The notes: a model not told the origin generated them from the letters alone. Positions 18,352 to 27,303 are shown, counted from the stretch's first letter. The stretch: DNA of 64,000 nt from Paenibacillus agricola (GCF_011440305.1 NZ_JAAOIW010000001.1:496001-560000), one strand, 5' to 3'. Numbers and translations are program-made.

Positions 18352-19218
18352 CTACTTTTTGTTAATTCCTTGATTTCCATACAAGCCAGCAGCCAGCACA
18401 TCATCCATGTGGAACGCTTGCTCCTGTGTTGGGAAGCTGCGTGCTTTCACTTCGGCTACATATTGCTTTAAGCCGCTACGAATGTCATTGCCAATATCTG
18501 CATAAGCCTTGACGAATTTTTTGGGAGCGATATCCGAGCCGTAGCCCATTGCATCATGGAACACCAGCACCTGCCCATCACAACGCGGGCCGGCCCCAAT
18601 GCCAATAGTAGGAATGGACAATTGCTCGGTAATATAGGCAGCGAGCTCCTCCGTAACCAGCTCTAGCACGATGGCGAAAGCCCCCGCTTGCTCTAGGCCT
18701 TTGGCCTCCTCAATCAGCCTATTTGCTTGCTCCGAGCTCTTGCCTTGGATTTTATAGCCGCCAATTTGATGAATCGATTGGGGCGTCAGACCAATATGTC
18801 CCATAACCGGTATACCTGCCCTTGTACAGGCTTGTACGGACTCGATAATCTCTAAGCCGCCCTCCATTTTAACGGCGGTAGCAAGCCCCTCCTGCATAAT
18901 ACGCGCCGCATTACGCAGCGTCATATCCGTGCTGCCATGGTAGGTCATAAAGGGGAGATCTGTTACGACAAAGGTTGAGGTCGCTGCACGCACTACAGAC
19001 CTTGTGTGATAGATCATATCCTCAATGGTAACAGGAATGGTCGATTCATAGCCCAAAACGACATTGCCCAAGGAATCGCCAACAAGGATCGCATCAATTC
19101 CCGCTTCCTCAGCAAGAAGTGCCGATGGGTAATCATAAGCGGTAATCATCGAAATCGGAATGCCGCTTTCTTTCATCTTTTTAAACTTTGTGGTCGTATT
19201 TGCCCTTCGCTTTTCCAT
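18352..19218 (-). CDS. panB: 3-methyl-2-oxobutanoate hydroxymethyltransferase
   Basis: First committed step to pantothenate: transfer of a hydroxymethyl group from methylene-THF to ketoisovalerate. It is a TIM barrel with Mg-binding Asp in LVGDSLGNVVLGYE and DLPFMTYHGS, and catalytic Glu in AFAIVLELVTEELA; VMGHIGLTPQSIHQIGG is a family signature. 288 residues. The gene opens the panBCD operon and is preceded by a leader with its own promoter and terminator (19275-19482), so expression is probably controlled before the coding region. Confidence 0.97.
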   Translation of the reverse strand: MEKRRANTTTKFKKMKESGIPISMITAYDYPSALLAEEAGIDAILVGDSLGNVVLGYESTIPVTIEDMIYHTRSVVRAATSTFVVTDLPFMTYHGSTDMTLRNAARIMQEGLATAVKMEGGLEIIESVQACTRAGIPVMGHIGLTPQSIHQIGGYKIQGKSSEQANRLIEEAKGLEQAGAFAIVLELVTEELAAYITEQLSIPTIGIGAGPRCDGQVLVFHDAMGYGSDIAPKKFVKAYADIGNDIRSGLKQYVAEVKARSFPTQEQAFHMDDVLAAGLYGNQGINKK

Positions 19219-19274
19219 TTCACACCCTCTTTTCTAAACGTTAGCTTGCACCAATCTTCACAAAAAAACTATAC

Positions 19275-19309
19275 AAAAAAACCTTTAAGCCAAGGGAAGG
19301 CAAAAAGGT
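19275..19309 (-). terminator. Terminator in the panB leader (probable attenuator)
   Basis: Read on the minus strand, ACCTTT and GCC pair with AAAGGT and GGC around a 7-base loop, followed by seven T. It lies 56 bp upstream of panB and about 240 bp downstream of birA, behind its own promoter. That position suggests control of panB rather than simple termination of the birA transcript. Confidence 0.7.
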
Positions 19310-19482
19310 CACATGATTGCTCACATATGATCCTTCTGTCTCGGTCCGTTAGGCTCAGAGCAGAATCCGACATATTTCAACTAGCTATGAAGTTAATAAT
19401 TATCCATATTTCATTGTTGCCTGCACAAAGCGGTTAAAGAGTGCAATTCGGTTAGGATATCGCCTCTGTTCGCTTTATTATA
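19310..19482 (-). promoter_or_regulatory. panB promoter and structured leader, candidate Pan-type RNA motif
   Basis: A TATAAT -10 element lies at 19477-19482; its -35 is weak. The transcript would start near 19470 and run about 160 bases to the terminator. Inside are two copies of TC(C/G)GTTAGG as read on the plus strand, at 19448-19456 and 19345-19353. The downstream copy lies in a foldable segment, with TCTG (19364-19367) pairing CAGA and CTC pairing GAG. The Pan motif is a known RNA found upstream of pantothenate genes in Firmicutes, often in tandem. This assignment rests on position, duplication and the terminator; I could not align it to the consensus. Besides this leader, the 328-bp gap holds nothing I recognise. 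Confidence 0.5.
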
Positions 19483-19546
19483 ACAAAATTTATTTAAGAG
19501 GAACAGTTTTTCTTTTCACATTTCATCCACATTTATGGCGATCTTA

Positions 19547-20527
19547 TTATCTGGAACCAAATTCGACATTGCTGGAATACCATTTGGTTAAAGTCCCATC
19601 CGCAAGTCGGACGACTAAGGCGCCATGGTCATCAATGCCCTCAGCAATACCCTCTATAAGCCCTTTATTGCTTTGTTGGCGAACTGTGCAGCCTATCGAG
19701 ACATTGAGCGCTTCCCAGAGCATTTTAATCGGTGCAAATCCCTGCTCTTGATAAAGCTCGTATAAACCTTCAAGCTCTAGCAAAAATTGGCATAGCAGCT
19801 CCGCGCGGTCTATCTTGCTGCCCGCCTGAATGGACAAGGAAGTGGCCACATCCTTGATCTCTTCAGGAAAGTCATCTGGGTCTAGATTCACACTAATCCC
19901 GACACCAGCAATAACATGCTGCAGCTTTTCTTCATCTGCGCTGGATTCGAGCAAAATCCCGCTTATTTTTTTGCCGTCGACCAGCAGGTCATTCGGCCAT
20001 TTAATACCTGCATCAATCGCGGTTAGCTTGCGTATGGAACGGCATAAAGCCACAGCTACCAGCAACGTCAGCTGTGGCGCAAGTTGCAGTGGTATACGCG
20101 GCTTCAAGACTAAGCTCATCCATAACCCCTTACCTTTGGGTGAATACCACTTACGACCCATTCTGCCGCGGCCGCTTGTTTGGTGCTCGGCGATGACAAG
20201 GGTTCCCTCTGCCGCACCTTCCAGCACTAAGGAATGGGCTACAGTATTGGTTGATTCTACCTCATCGTAATAGAGGATCGACCTGCCTACTATGGTCGTC
20301 TGGAGCTTGGCTGTTAGCTGCTCAATGTCCAGCTTGTCCGGCTTGCTAATAAAGCGGTAGCCTTTGCGGGACACGGCTTCAAAAACATAACCCTCCATAC
20401 GGAGCCGCTCGATATGTTTCCAAACCGCCGTTCGGCTGCAATTCATCTTCTGGCTTAGCTCTTCGCCCGAAAGAAATACATCCGGGCTTTCTATGAATAA
20501 ACGAATTAATTGTTCATTAATATTCAT
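19547..20527 (-). CDS. birA: Bifunctional biotin operon repressor/biotin-[acetyl-CoA-carboxylase] ligase
   Basis: Attaches biotin to biotin-dependent carboxylases and represses biotin genes. An N-terminal winged helix (about 1-65; SGEELSQKMNCSRTAVWKHIERLR) is followed by the ligase core with SGRGRMGRKW (biotinyl-AMP loop) near 118-127 and the KWPNDLLVDGKKISGILLE strand split between two lines of the fold. A small C-terminal SH3-like domain follows. I start it at ATG 20527, just inside the cca 3' end (11-bp overlap). Length 326. Confidence 0.96.
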   Translation of the reverse strand: MNINEQLIRLFIESPDVFLSGEELSQKMNCSRTAVWKHIERLRMEGYVFEAVSRKGYRFISKPDKLDIEQLTAKLQTTIVGRSILYYDEVESTNTVAHSLVLEGAAEGTLVIAEHQTSGRGRMGRKWYSPKGKGLWMSLVLKPRIPLQLAPQLTLLVAVALCRSIRKLTAIDAGIKWPNDLLVDGKKISGILLESSADEEKLQHVIAGVGISVNLDPDDFPEEIKDVATSLSIQAGSKIDRAELLCQFLLELEGLYELYQEQGFAPIKMLWEALNVSIGCTVRQQSNKGLIEGIAEGIDDHGALVVRLADGTLTKWYSSNVEFGSR

Positions 20528-21851
20528 GCTGTGTACCACTCTCTGACGATTTAGAGTTTTCTACGAACATCACAGCTTCAGCAATTAGCGCATCCGTCTC
20601 ATTGGAAAGCCGTCCAAGGGCGACTTCATGCAGTAAAAATTGCAAAACCTCAGCAAGCCATGGTCCTGGTGCATGATGAATATGAGTTAACAGCTGCTTG
20701 CCATCCACCCGAAGCTGCTCCAAACGGTCTATTTCGAGCTCATTCAGCCATGCTTCTCCATGTTGGATGAACAAGGAGACGACTTGAGACGGTAGGGACA
20801 AATGTTCCAAGACTTTGGGATCTACCGCCAACACTTTGCCAAGCAGCTGAAGAGCTTCTTTGCCATAGCGCAGCACTGTCCGTTTCCATATCGGCTCCAG
20901 CTCATGCTCTAATGAGAGCTCATGCCTGTTAACTCTGTTAAGAAGATCAACATCCGCGGCAGCATCAACCAGCTTATAGGCAGCGGCTACCACCGCACAG
21001 ACGGCTTTTATCTGCGCCTTGGAGAACGTTAGTGAACGCATATCCGCTTCTGTCTCTGAAGCATTCATACCCATTGCGATATATAGAAAGCTCCATCGCT
21101 CGGTTGGCGCTTTAAGCTGATTGATCGGCTCAGCAGTCCGTAGCCTGTCTAACTGTGCAAGCCTTAATGGCTGCTTCGCCTCGAGCAGCATACCGCTGGC
21201 GGCCAGCAAGCCGATAGCTTTAAGCGGATTCGCTCCAGCGATCATTCGCTCCAGCTCCATCCGCACCCGCTCCAGTGCGATATGCTTTAGCAGCGAAGCA
21301 TGCTTGCATAAGGCCTGCCAGGTGCCGCCTTCGATCTGCAGCTCATATTCGGAAGAAAACCGGATACAACGCAGCATACGCAAGGCATCCTCCGTAAACC
21401 GTTCGCTGGCATTTCCTACACAGCGCAAGCTGCCTTGCGCCAAATCCGCTAGCCCGCCAAACGGGTCAATCAGCATGCCTGCAGCATCCAGTGCCATAGC
21501 ATTCATGGTAAAATCACGACGCTTAAGATCCTCCTCTAAGCTGTCGATAAATTCTACCTCAGCAGGACGTCGAAACTGCTCATAATCAGCTTCCTTGCGA
21601 AAAGTCGTCACCTCGTAAAGGTTCCCATCCATTATGACCGATACAGTACCATGCTGTAGACCGGTAGGAATCGTTCGCTCGAATAGCTCCACGACCTGGG
21701 CAGGATGTGCAGAAGTCGCAATATCATAATCCTTGACAGCGCGACGTAATTGCTGATCACGGACACAGCCACCAACCAGGTAAGCTTGGAAGCCTTGCTG
21801 AGTTAACTTTTGTAAAACCTTTAACGCACCTTGCTCCAGCTTTGTTTTCAT
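20517..21851 (-). CDS. cca: CCA-adding tRNA nucleotidyltransferase (or polyA polymerase family member)
   Basis: Adds or repairs the 3' CCA of tRNAs. It is a class II enzyme with AYLVGGCVRDQQL (GG motif) near 22-34, catalytic carboxylates in VKDYDIATSAHP, RRDFTMNAMA (motif B) and EDALRMLRCIRF (motif C). The C-terminal half is helical with a normal length of 444. ATG 21851 has AGGTGG five bases upstream; a GTG three codons earlier is less likely. It lies between bshA and birA as in B. subtilis. Confidence 0.95.
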   Translation of the reverse strand: MKTKLEQGALKVLQKLTQQGFQAYLVGGCVRDQQLRRAVKDYDIATSAHPAQVVELFERTIPTGLQHGTVSVIMDGNLYEVTTFRKEADYEQFRRPAEVEFIDSLEEDLKRRDFTMNAMALDAAGMLIDPFGGLADLAQGSLRCVGNASERFTEDALRMLRCIRFSSEYELQIEGGTWQALCKHASLLKHIALERVRMELERMIAGANPLKAIGLLAASGMLLEAKQPLRLAQLDRLRTAEPINQLKAPTERWSFLYIAMGMNASETEADMRSLTFSKAQIKAVCAVVAAAYKLVDAAADVDLLNRVNRHELSLEHELEPIWKRTVLRYGKEALQLLGKVLAVDPKVLEHLSLPSQVVSLFIQHGEAWLNELEIDRLEQLRVDGKQLLTHIHHAPGPWLAEVLQFLLHEVALGRLSNETDALIAEAVMFVENSKSSESGTQHEY

Positions 21852-21901
21852 AGGGTCCACCTAACTCCAGCCCATCTATCTGACCCGTTCCATCAGCCAG
21901 C

Positions 21902-23071
21902 TTAACAATTTAATGGTTTTAGTTTGAGCTCATCAGGAATCGGCAATCCGAGCACCCGATAATAAATTTCTTCATATTGCCTAGTAATCACATCATTACA
22001 AAATGTGAATCGTGCCCGATATAAACACGCCTCCACGATTTTTTCATACAAAGGTTTGTCTGTTAGTAACTGCTTCGTATAGTGAGCCATTTGCTCAACA
22101 TCACCAATATCCGCGAGAAAGCCGGACTCGCCATGGACGATCAGCTCAGGGATACCCCCTGTATTGGATGCGACGGTAGGAACGCCACATGCCATTGCTT
22201 CTAGCGCAACCAGACCAAAGCTCTCCTTCTCTGATGGCAATAACATTACATCAGACAATGATAACAGCTGGGCTACGTCATCCTGCTTGCCACAGAAGGT
22301 AACGCGGTCTAATAATCCGAGCTCTTTAACTCGGCATAATACTTTAGATAACTCGGGGCCTTCACCAACAAATAACAATCGGCAAGGAATTTCCTGAGCG
22401 ACGCGATGGAATATCTCCACAACATCCGTCACTCGCTTCACCGGACGAAAGTTGGAAATATGAATTAATATTTTTTCATCAGGCTGGGCGAATTCTTTAC
22501 GGAGATCCGTGACTTCTCTTGGGAAATAGACCCTTTTATCCACAAAATTATAGGCCAAATCGATATGCTTCTCTATATTAAGCAGCCTTCTAGTTTCTTC
22601 AATTAAATCCTTTGACACCGCAGTTACAGCATCACTTTGGTTAATCGCATAGCGGATCAGGTCACTCAGGGATTCATCTTGTGCGAGCACCGTTATATCT
22701 GTACCATGCAAAGTCGTTACAACCTTCAATTTATCACCAACCATCTGCTTGGCCAACAATGCACAAACAGCATGGGGAATCGCATAATGGACATGGAGCA
22801 GGTCAAGCTCTTCGAGTTGGACAACCTGAGCCAGCTTGCTTGCCAGCGATAAATCGTATGGCGGATATTTAAACACATAATAGTCATTGACCTCGACTTC
22901 ATGATAAAAAATATTTCGGTCAAATTTACCTAAACGAAAAGGCATACTATGTGTAATAAAATGCACCTCATGCCCCTTTTCGGCAAGCAGCTTACCCAGC
23001 TCAGTCGCTACAACACCTGAACCGCCCAATGTCGGATAACAGGTAATACCGATTTTAAGACGTTCCTTCAT
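21902..23071 (-). CDS. bshA: N-acetyl-alpha-D-glucosaminyl L-malate synthase
   Basis: First step of bacillithiol synthesis: transfer of GlcNAc from UDP-GlcNAc to L-malate. A GT-B glycosyltransferase of family GT4: the N-terminal glycine loop ITCYPTLGGSGVVATELG (about 9-26), HVHYAIPHA, then the donor-site region NFRPVKRV near 205 and the E-x7-E segment EKESFGLVALEAMACGVP near 282-300. RBS GGAGG precedes ATG 23071. Length 389 is close to characterised BshA. The bshB1 gene next door confirms the pathway. Confidence 0.96.
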   Translation of the reverse strand: MKERLKIGITCYPTLGGSGVVATELGKLLAEKGHEVHFITHSMPFRLGKFDRNIFYHEVEVNDYYVFKYPPYDLSLASKLAQVVQLEELDLLHVHYAIPHAVCALLAKQMVGDKLKVVTTLHGTDITVLAQDESLSDLIRYAINQSDAVTAVSKDLIEETRRLLNIEKHIDLAYNFVDKRVYFPREVTDLRKEFAQPDEKILIHISNFRPVKRVTDVVEIFHRVAQEIPCRLLFVGEGPELSKVLCRVKELGLLDRVTFCGKQDDVAQLLSLSDVMLLPSEKESFGLVALEAMACGVPTVASNTGGIPELIVHGESGFLADIGDVEQMAHYTKQLLTDKPLYEKIVEACLYRARFTFCNDVITRQYEEIYYRVLGLPIPDELKLKPLNC

Positions 23072-23127
23072 AAGACTTCCTCCGTTGCCTGTTTCTAATG
23101 AGTATTTATCAAGAGCCCGGTGTCCTG

Positions 23128-23826
23128 CTAAAATTTTTCAATCAAATAGGGTACCTTGCTAACAAACCCTTCCGCATAAGCAACCATCCGCTTTTGGCCC
23201 AGCATCCGATCCTTAGCTTCAATTCGCTCCAGATAGCCTTGGTTCAGTGGCGTTTTCACAAAATCATTGTTTGTGCCTACACTCTCAAATTGCGTACGGT
23301 AAGCCTGTAAGGCTTGCATCTTAAGCTCATGGACGCCCGTAATATCGACCAATAAATCCGATTCATAAATATCATTAATAAAATAAAAATAAAGCTCTTC
23401 TACGGTATGCGCTTCAGTATCAGGATCATACCGGCGAAGCTTGGCATTAAATACAGCTTCTTGTACCAGCCTGCTGCACGCAATATGATCCGGATGCCGA
23501 TCCTCCCAATAAGGAGCGAATACTATTCGTGGCTTGTGCTTACGGATTTCTAATGTTATCGCCTTAACGTTGGCCTCATTGATCCATAAACCTCGGTCAG
23601 GCAGGCCGAGATTGGTTCTCTCTGCCAAGCCCAACACTCCAGAAGCCGCTTGCGCTTCGTTCTGGCGAATGTCTACTGTGCCATTCGAGGACATCTCCGC
23701 GTAGGTCAAATCACAAATACCAACACGCTGGCCTGCTGCTGTGTGCTTACAAATGGTACCACCCATGCCGATTTCGGCATCATCCGGGTGTGCGCCAAAA
23801 ACCAACAAATCCAGATGTCCACTCAT
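23128..23826 (-). CDS. bshB1: Bacillithiol biosynthesis deacetylase BshB1
   Basis: Removes the acetyl group from GlcNAc-malate, the second step of bacillithiol synthesis. A PIG-L/LmbE-type zinc hydrolase: zinc ligands are in FGAHPDDAEIGMGG near 10-23 and in HPDHIACSR near 112, where the catalytic Asp and metal His sit. Its ATG shares the last base of the mgsA stop (TAATG), so the two are translationally coupled. The C-terminal EGFVSKVPYL matches the family. Length 232. Confidence 0.95.
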   Translation of the reverse strand: MSGHLDLLVFGAHPDDAEIGMGGTICKHTAAGQRVGICDLTYAEMSSNGTVDIRQNEAQAASGVLGLAERTNLGLPDRGLWINEANVKAITLEIRKHKPRIVFAPYWEDRHPDHIACSRLVQEAVFNAKLRRYDPDTEAHTVEELYFYFINDIYESDLLVDITGVHELKMQALQAYRTQFESVGTNNDFVKTPLNQGYLERIEAKDRMLGQKRMVAYAEGFVSKVPYLIEKF

Positions 23827-24242
23827 TACATTTCACCTGGTTTATATTTATGGACAAGCTCTCTCCAGGCAAAATCACCGCGATCCAATGCTTTGACCAA
23901 AATTTCAGCTGTCGCAATGTTGGTGGCGCATGGAATGCCTTGTACATCACAAAGACGAAGCAATGCAATAATATCCGGCTCATGGGGTTGAGCCATCAGC
24001 GGATCACGCAAGAAAATGATCAAATCCATTTCATTGGTCGCCACCATAGCGCCAATCTGTTGATCGCCGCCAAGTGGTCCCGACATAAAGCAGTGGATTT
24101 GCAGCTTGGTGCTCTCCATAATTCGAGTGCCTGTTGTTCCCGTTGCATAAAGCAGATGATTCTCAAAAACCGTCTCATAAGCAATAATAAAATTAACCAT
24201 TTCGTCTTTTTTGCGATCATGTGCTATTAATGCTATGTTCAT
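23826..24242 (-). CDS. mgsA: Methylglyoxal synthase
   Basis: Converts dihydroxyacetone phosphate to methylglyoxal, a bypass that releases phosphate under sugar-phosphate stress. 138 residues. Family features: [13 protein letters not shown] at the N-terminus, phosphate-binding ATGTTGTRI near 33-41, catalytic Asp60 in [11 protein letters not shown], and His87 in the QPHEPD motif. RBS GGAGG lies upstream of ATG 24242. Linkage to the bacillithiol genes makes sense because bacillithiol protects against methylglyoxal. Confidence 0.96.
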   Translation of the reverse strand: MNIALIAHDRKKDEMVNFIIAYETVFENHLLYATGTTGTRIMESTKLQIHCFMSGPLGGDQQIGAMVATNEMDLIIFLRDPLMAQPHEPDIIALLRLCDVQGIPCATNIATAEILVKALDRGDFAWRELVHKYKPGEM

Positions 24243-24291
24243 CTCGCTTTTACTCCTCCATATGGCTTCACATTTATCTTATCTACACTGA

Positions 24292-25095
24292 TTAATCTAT
24301 AAAATGTTCAAATCCATAAACAATACCTGTCAGTTCCATTACTTTATTCACCGCAACCTTAACTCCCGGCATATAACCTGCCCGATCGTAGGAATCATGG
24401 CGAATTTTCAGAGTTTGACCGAATGCTCCGAAAATAACCTCTTGCTGAGCAAATACGCCAGGAAGCCGAACACTATGTATCCTAAATCCATTATATAAGC
24501 CGCCGCGAGCACCTTCAATGGTTTCCGTTTCATTGGGGTTGCCTTGTCTAACTTCTTCGCGGCTTTGGGAAATCAGCTCAGCGGTTTTGATCGCTGTACC
24601 TGAAGGGGCATCCAGCTTTTGGTCGCCATGATACTCAATAATTTCCAGATTTGGCATATACTTAGCTGCCTGAGCGGCAAATTTCATCATAAGAATCGCT
24701 CCGATTGAAAAATTGGGAGCGATAATACCTCCAATTCCTTGCTCCTTACATTGCCTATCAAATATTTCAATATCCTCAGGTGTGAATCCTGTTGTCCCGA
24801 TGACAGGACGCACTTTATATTTGATCGCTAAAGCGGTATTTGCTACTACGGAATGAGGCGTCGTGAAATCAACCAATACATCCGGCTTGCCTTCCACCAG
24901 GGCTAGCTCCAAATCATTGCTTATCTTAATGCCACAAGGCTCCAAGCCTACCATTCTACCTGCATCGACTTCATGGCCAGTAGACCTTCCTATCGCTGCT
25001 ACCAACTCAAGTCCACTATCTTCCAACACCATTTTTACAACCTCACGGCCCATACGGCCATTTGCACCAGCTACGGCAACTCGAATCTTACTCAT
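24292..25095 (-). CDS. dapB: 4-hydroxy-tetrahydrodipicolinate reductase
   Basis: NAD(P)H-dependent step of lysine and meso-diaminopimelate synthesis, which also feeds dipicolinate for spores. N-terminal Rossmann motif VAGANGRMGREVVK; catalytic stretch EYHGDQKLDAPSGTA near 153-167. The usual family motif has two adjacent His; here the first (proton donor) and the downstream Lys are kept but the second His is Gly. The PSGTA substrate loop is intact, so activity is likely. Length 267 is normal. Confidence 0.95.
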   Translation of the reverse strand: MSKIRVAVAGANGRMGREVVKMVLEDSGLELVAAIGRSTGHEVDAGRMVGLEPCGIKISNDLELALVEGKPDVLVDFTTPHSVVANTALAIKYKVRPVIGTTGFTPEDIEIFDRQCKEQGIGGIIAPNFSIGAILMMKFAAQAAKYMPNLEIIEYHGDQKLDAPSGTAIKTAELISQSREEVRQGNPNETETIEGARGGLYNGFRIHSVRLPGVFAQQEVIFGAFGQTLKIRHDSYDRAGYMPGVKVAVNKVMELTGIVYGFEHFID

Positions 25096-25141
25096 CCTCT
25101 ATTCGATCCTTTCTTCTCTTGCCTTATTTATGGCTATATGC

Positions 25142-25642
25142 TCACTTAAGATGCTGTTGATATTCCAATAGCAGGCGCTGGCCGATTTCGTGCTGGGGAT
25201 CTAGCTTTAAGCATTCATAGATGGCGTCGATAGCCTCATTATACAACTTAAGTAAGGAGTATCCATGCGCTAATAGTATAAATGCCTCTATGTTTATCGA
25301 ATCCAAACGAATAGCTTGCTTTAATAAGCCAATCGCTCGCCAAAGCTCCACTTCAGATTCTGTGAAATAAGCTTCAGCTTGCACGATCAATTCTCTAGCC
25401 TGCAGGTGCTGTAAATGCAACCGAAACTGTGACTCCGTGCTATCAAGCATAACTGCCTTGCTGGCATGTTCAATGGCTTTGGAAAGCTTATTGCTTCGAG
25501 CACATGTAATGGATAATTTATAATGAAAAACAGCATTATTGGGACTGATTGCTATAGCCTGCCCGAACCATTCCACCGCCTGCTCAAAGTCATGCATCAA
25601 TATAGCTTCATAAGCCTTCTTAATTTGCTCTTCCCCATCCAT
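25142..25642 (-). CDS. TPR-repeat protein
   Basis: A soluble helical protein of 166 residues with at least three tetratricopeptide-like pairs: AYEAILMHDFEQAVEWFGQAI, KLSKAIEHASKAVML, and LKLYNEAIDAIYECLKLDP near the C-terminus. No catalytic motif. I choose ATG 25642, nine bases after AAGGAGG; the ATG at 25651 touches the RBS. It lies 46 bp upstream of dapB in the same direction, so it is probably co-transcribed. The partner is unknown. Confidence 0.8.
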   Translation of the reverse strand: MDGEEQIKKAYEAILMHDFEQAVEWFGQAIAISPNNAVFHYKLSITCARSNKLSKAIEHASKAVMLDSTESQFRLHLQHLQARELIVQAEAYFTESEVELWRAIGLLKQAIRLDSINIEAFILLAHGYSLLKLYNEAIDAIYECLKLDPQHEIGQRLLLEYQQHLK

Positions 25643-25841
25643 GCTGCCCATCCTCCTTAGAGTTATCCGAGCACACTAACTTATGAGCATTAGCCTAAAT
25701 GTGCAGTAATAAGTAACCGCTGTATAGTTGGGATATTACTATCTCCAGAACACACGGCCACTCCAAAAGTTATTCACCGCACTTCTAAAGCTTGGCATTA
25801 TGCCTGCTCATAAACATACTCGATGGTACAGCATATGTTTT

Positions 25842-26180
25842 TCAGTCGCCATCGGTGTTTATTTTGGTCCACCGGTCGGCGTCCCGAGTCCGAAACTTCT
25901 CCATAATTTTATTATGCGCCTCCGTCAAATCAAGCCCCAACGAATTGGCAAAACAAATCGTTATAAATAAAATATCGCCCAGCTCCAACTCAATGGAGTT
26001 GTCTGCTTCCGAGGATTTTTTGGGCTTTTCGCCAAACTGGTGATTGACCTCACGGGCTAACTCGCCCACCTCTTCTGACATCCGAGCCAGCATAGACATA
26101 GGGCTGAAATAGCCTTCCTTAAACTGCGATATATATTGGTCTACTTCCTGCTGCAGTTCCGCAAGCGTCCGTTGTGTCAT
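25842..26180 (-). CDS. ypjD: MazG-like nucleotide pyrophosphohydrolase
   Basis: A small all-alpha NTP pyrophosphatase (112 residues) of the MazG/dUTPase superfamily. The Mg-binding signature is visible: E-E-x-x-E in RMSEEVGELAREV near 34-46, and E-x-x-D in ELELGDILFITICFA near 65-79. Such enzymes hydrolyse non-canonical or excess nucleoside triphosphates. The position ahead of dapB and mgsA matches B. subtilis ypjD. A 199-bp gap separates it from the TPR gene, with no clear feature in it. Confidence 0.9.
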   Translation of the reverse strand: MTQRTLAELQQEVDQYISQFKEGYFSPMSMLARMSEEVGELAREVNHQFGEKPKKSSEADNSIELELGDILFITICFANSLGLDLTEAHNKIMEKFRTRDADRWTKINTDGD

Positions 26181-26347
26181 CGAAAGACCATCACCAACCT
26201 TATTATGAATATACCTATCTTAAAGGGTTCATTATTGCTGAATGCCTATAGTACAAAACCCTTTTTACTATGTTATCGCAAACGTCGTAGGATGACAAAT
26301 TTTTTTTGGGTTAGAATTAGGCATACTAAATGAAAGCAGTCACTTGA

Positions 26348-26421
26348 ATGCTTTCGACGCCAGTTTCTGCGAAAACTCAGTTATGCTTTCAATGCTAGTT
26401 TTCTTCGAAAACTCTAAGGAG
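26348..26421 (+). repeat. RBS-proximal hairpin element (two tandem units) before the YitT-type gene
   Basis: Two imperfect 35-bp units start at 26348 and 26383, each ATGCTTTC then a hairpin. The second hairpin, AGTTTTC-TTC-GAAAACT (26397-26413), is perfect and stands one base before the RBS TAAGGAG (26415-26421), itself nine bases before the ATG. The same architecture occurs at three other genes in this window. Confidence 0.75.
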
Positions 26422-26430
26422 ATGAACTCT

Positions 26431-27297
26431 ATGTACAAATTGATTAGAGAGCGATTGCAGACTTTGTTCCCAATTTGGCTGGGAACTGCTATTTACGCCT
26501 TTGGTTTGCATTATTTTATTATCCCAAACCAGTTAATGGAAGGTGGAATTACTGGAATCGCCCTGATGCTTAATTATATTTTTCATATCCCCCTCTCCAT
26601 CACCACTTTGATAACCAACATTCCACTTTTTTTAATCGGCTGGAAAATCTTTGGCAGGCAGTCCATGCTGTATACAATTTTCGGAACTGCTTCTCTCACA
26701 GGCTTTCTTTGGATGATGGAATGGATCATACATAGAGGCTGGCTCGTTCCTTTTAAGACGGAGCAAGATTATTTTCTCGTTACAGCCTATGCGGGACTTA
26801 CGTTAGGAATTGGACTCGGCATCGTATTTCGTTATGGGGGAACAACAGGAGGCACAGATATTATCGCGCGAATTGTCCAGAAATGGAGGGGCTGGAGCAT
26901 GGGGCAAATTATTTTGCTAATTGATGTATTGGTTATTGGCTCAGCGATCTTTTTTTTACCTAAGGAACAAATTTTGTATACATTCGTAGCCGTTTTCATC
27001 ACAAGTAAAGTGATTGACATTATCATTGAGGGTGCTTACGCCGCGCATGCGTTTATGATTATTTCCGATCATGCCGAGCAAGTCGTCCATGCCATCACCT
27101 TGCACACCGACCGGGGAGCTACCATGATTCCTGCATTCGGCGGTTTCTCGAAAAATCCAAAAAACATCGTCTACTGTGTGGTTTACCGACAAGAATTAAA
27201 AAGGCTCAAAGACTTGGTCCGTTCCGTCGACCCTCGCGCCTTTATCATTATTAACGAGGTTCATGACGTATTGGGAGAAGGCTTCAAGCCGGAATAA
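26431..27297 (+). CDS. YitT/YpjC-family membrane protein with C-terminal DUF2179 domain
   Basis: An integral membrane protein of 288 residues. Five or six hydrophobic segments (about 15-235) carry family motifs FIIPNQLMEGGITGIAL and RYGGTTGGTDIIARI. A soluble C-terminal domain (about 215-285) follows with TDRGATMIPAFGG and RSVDPRAFIIINEVHDVLGEGF, typical of YitT proteins. Function unknown. I start at ATG 26431, which has TAAGGAG nine bases upstream; upstream in-frame ATGs run through a repeat element and have no RBS. It is divergent from ypjD, as ypjC and ypjD are neighbours in Bacillus. Confidence 0.88.
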   Translation: MYKLIRERLQTLFPIWLGTAIYAFGLHYFIIPNQLMEGGITGIALMLNYIFHIPLSITTLITNIPLFLIGWKIFGRQSMLYTIFGTASLTGFLWMMEWIIHRGWLVPFKTEQDYFLVTAYAGLTLGIGLGIVFRYGGTTGGTDIIARIVQKWRGWSMGQIILLIDVLVIGSAIFFLPKEQILYTFVAVFITSKVIDIIIEGAYAAHAFMIISDHAEQVVHAITLHTDRGATMIPAFGGFSKNPKNIVYCVVYRQELKRLKDLVRSVDPRAFIIINEVHDVLGEGFKPE

Positions 27298-27303
27298 GCT
27301 ATT

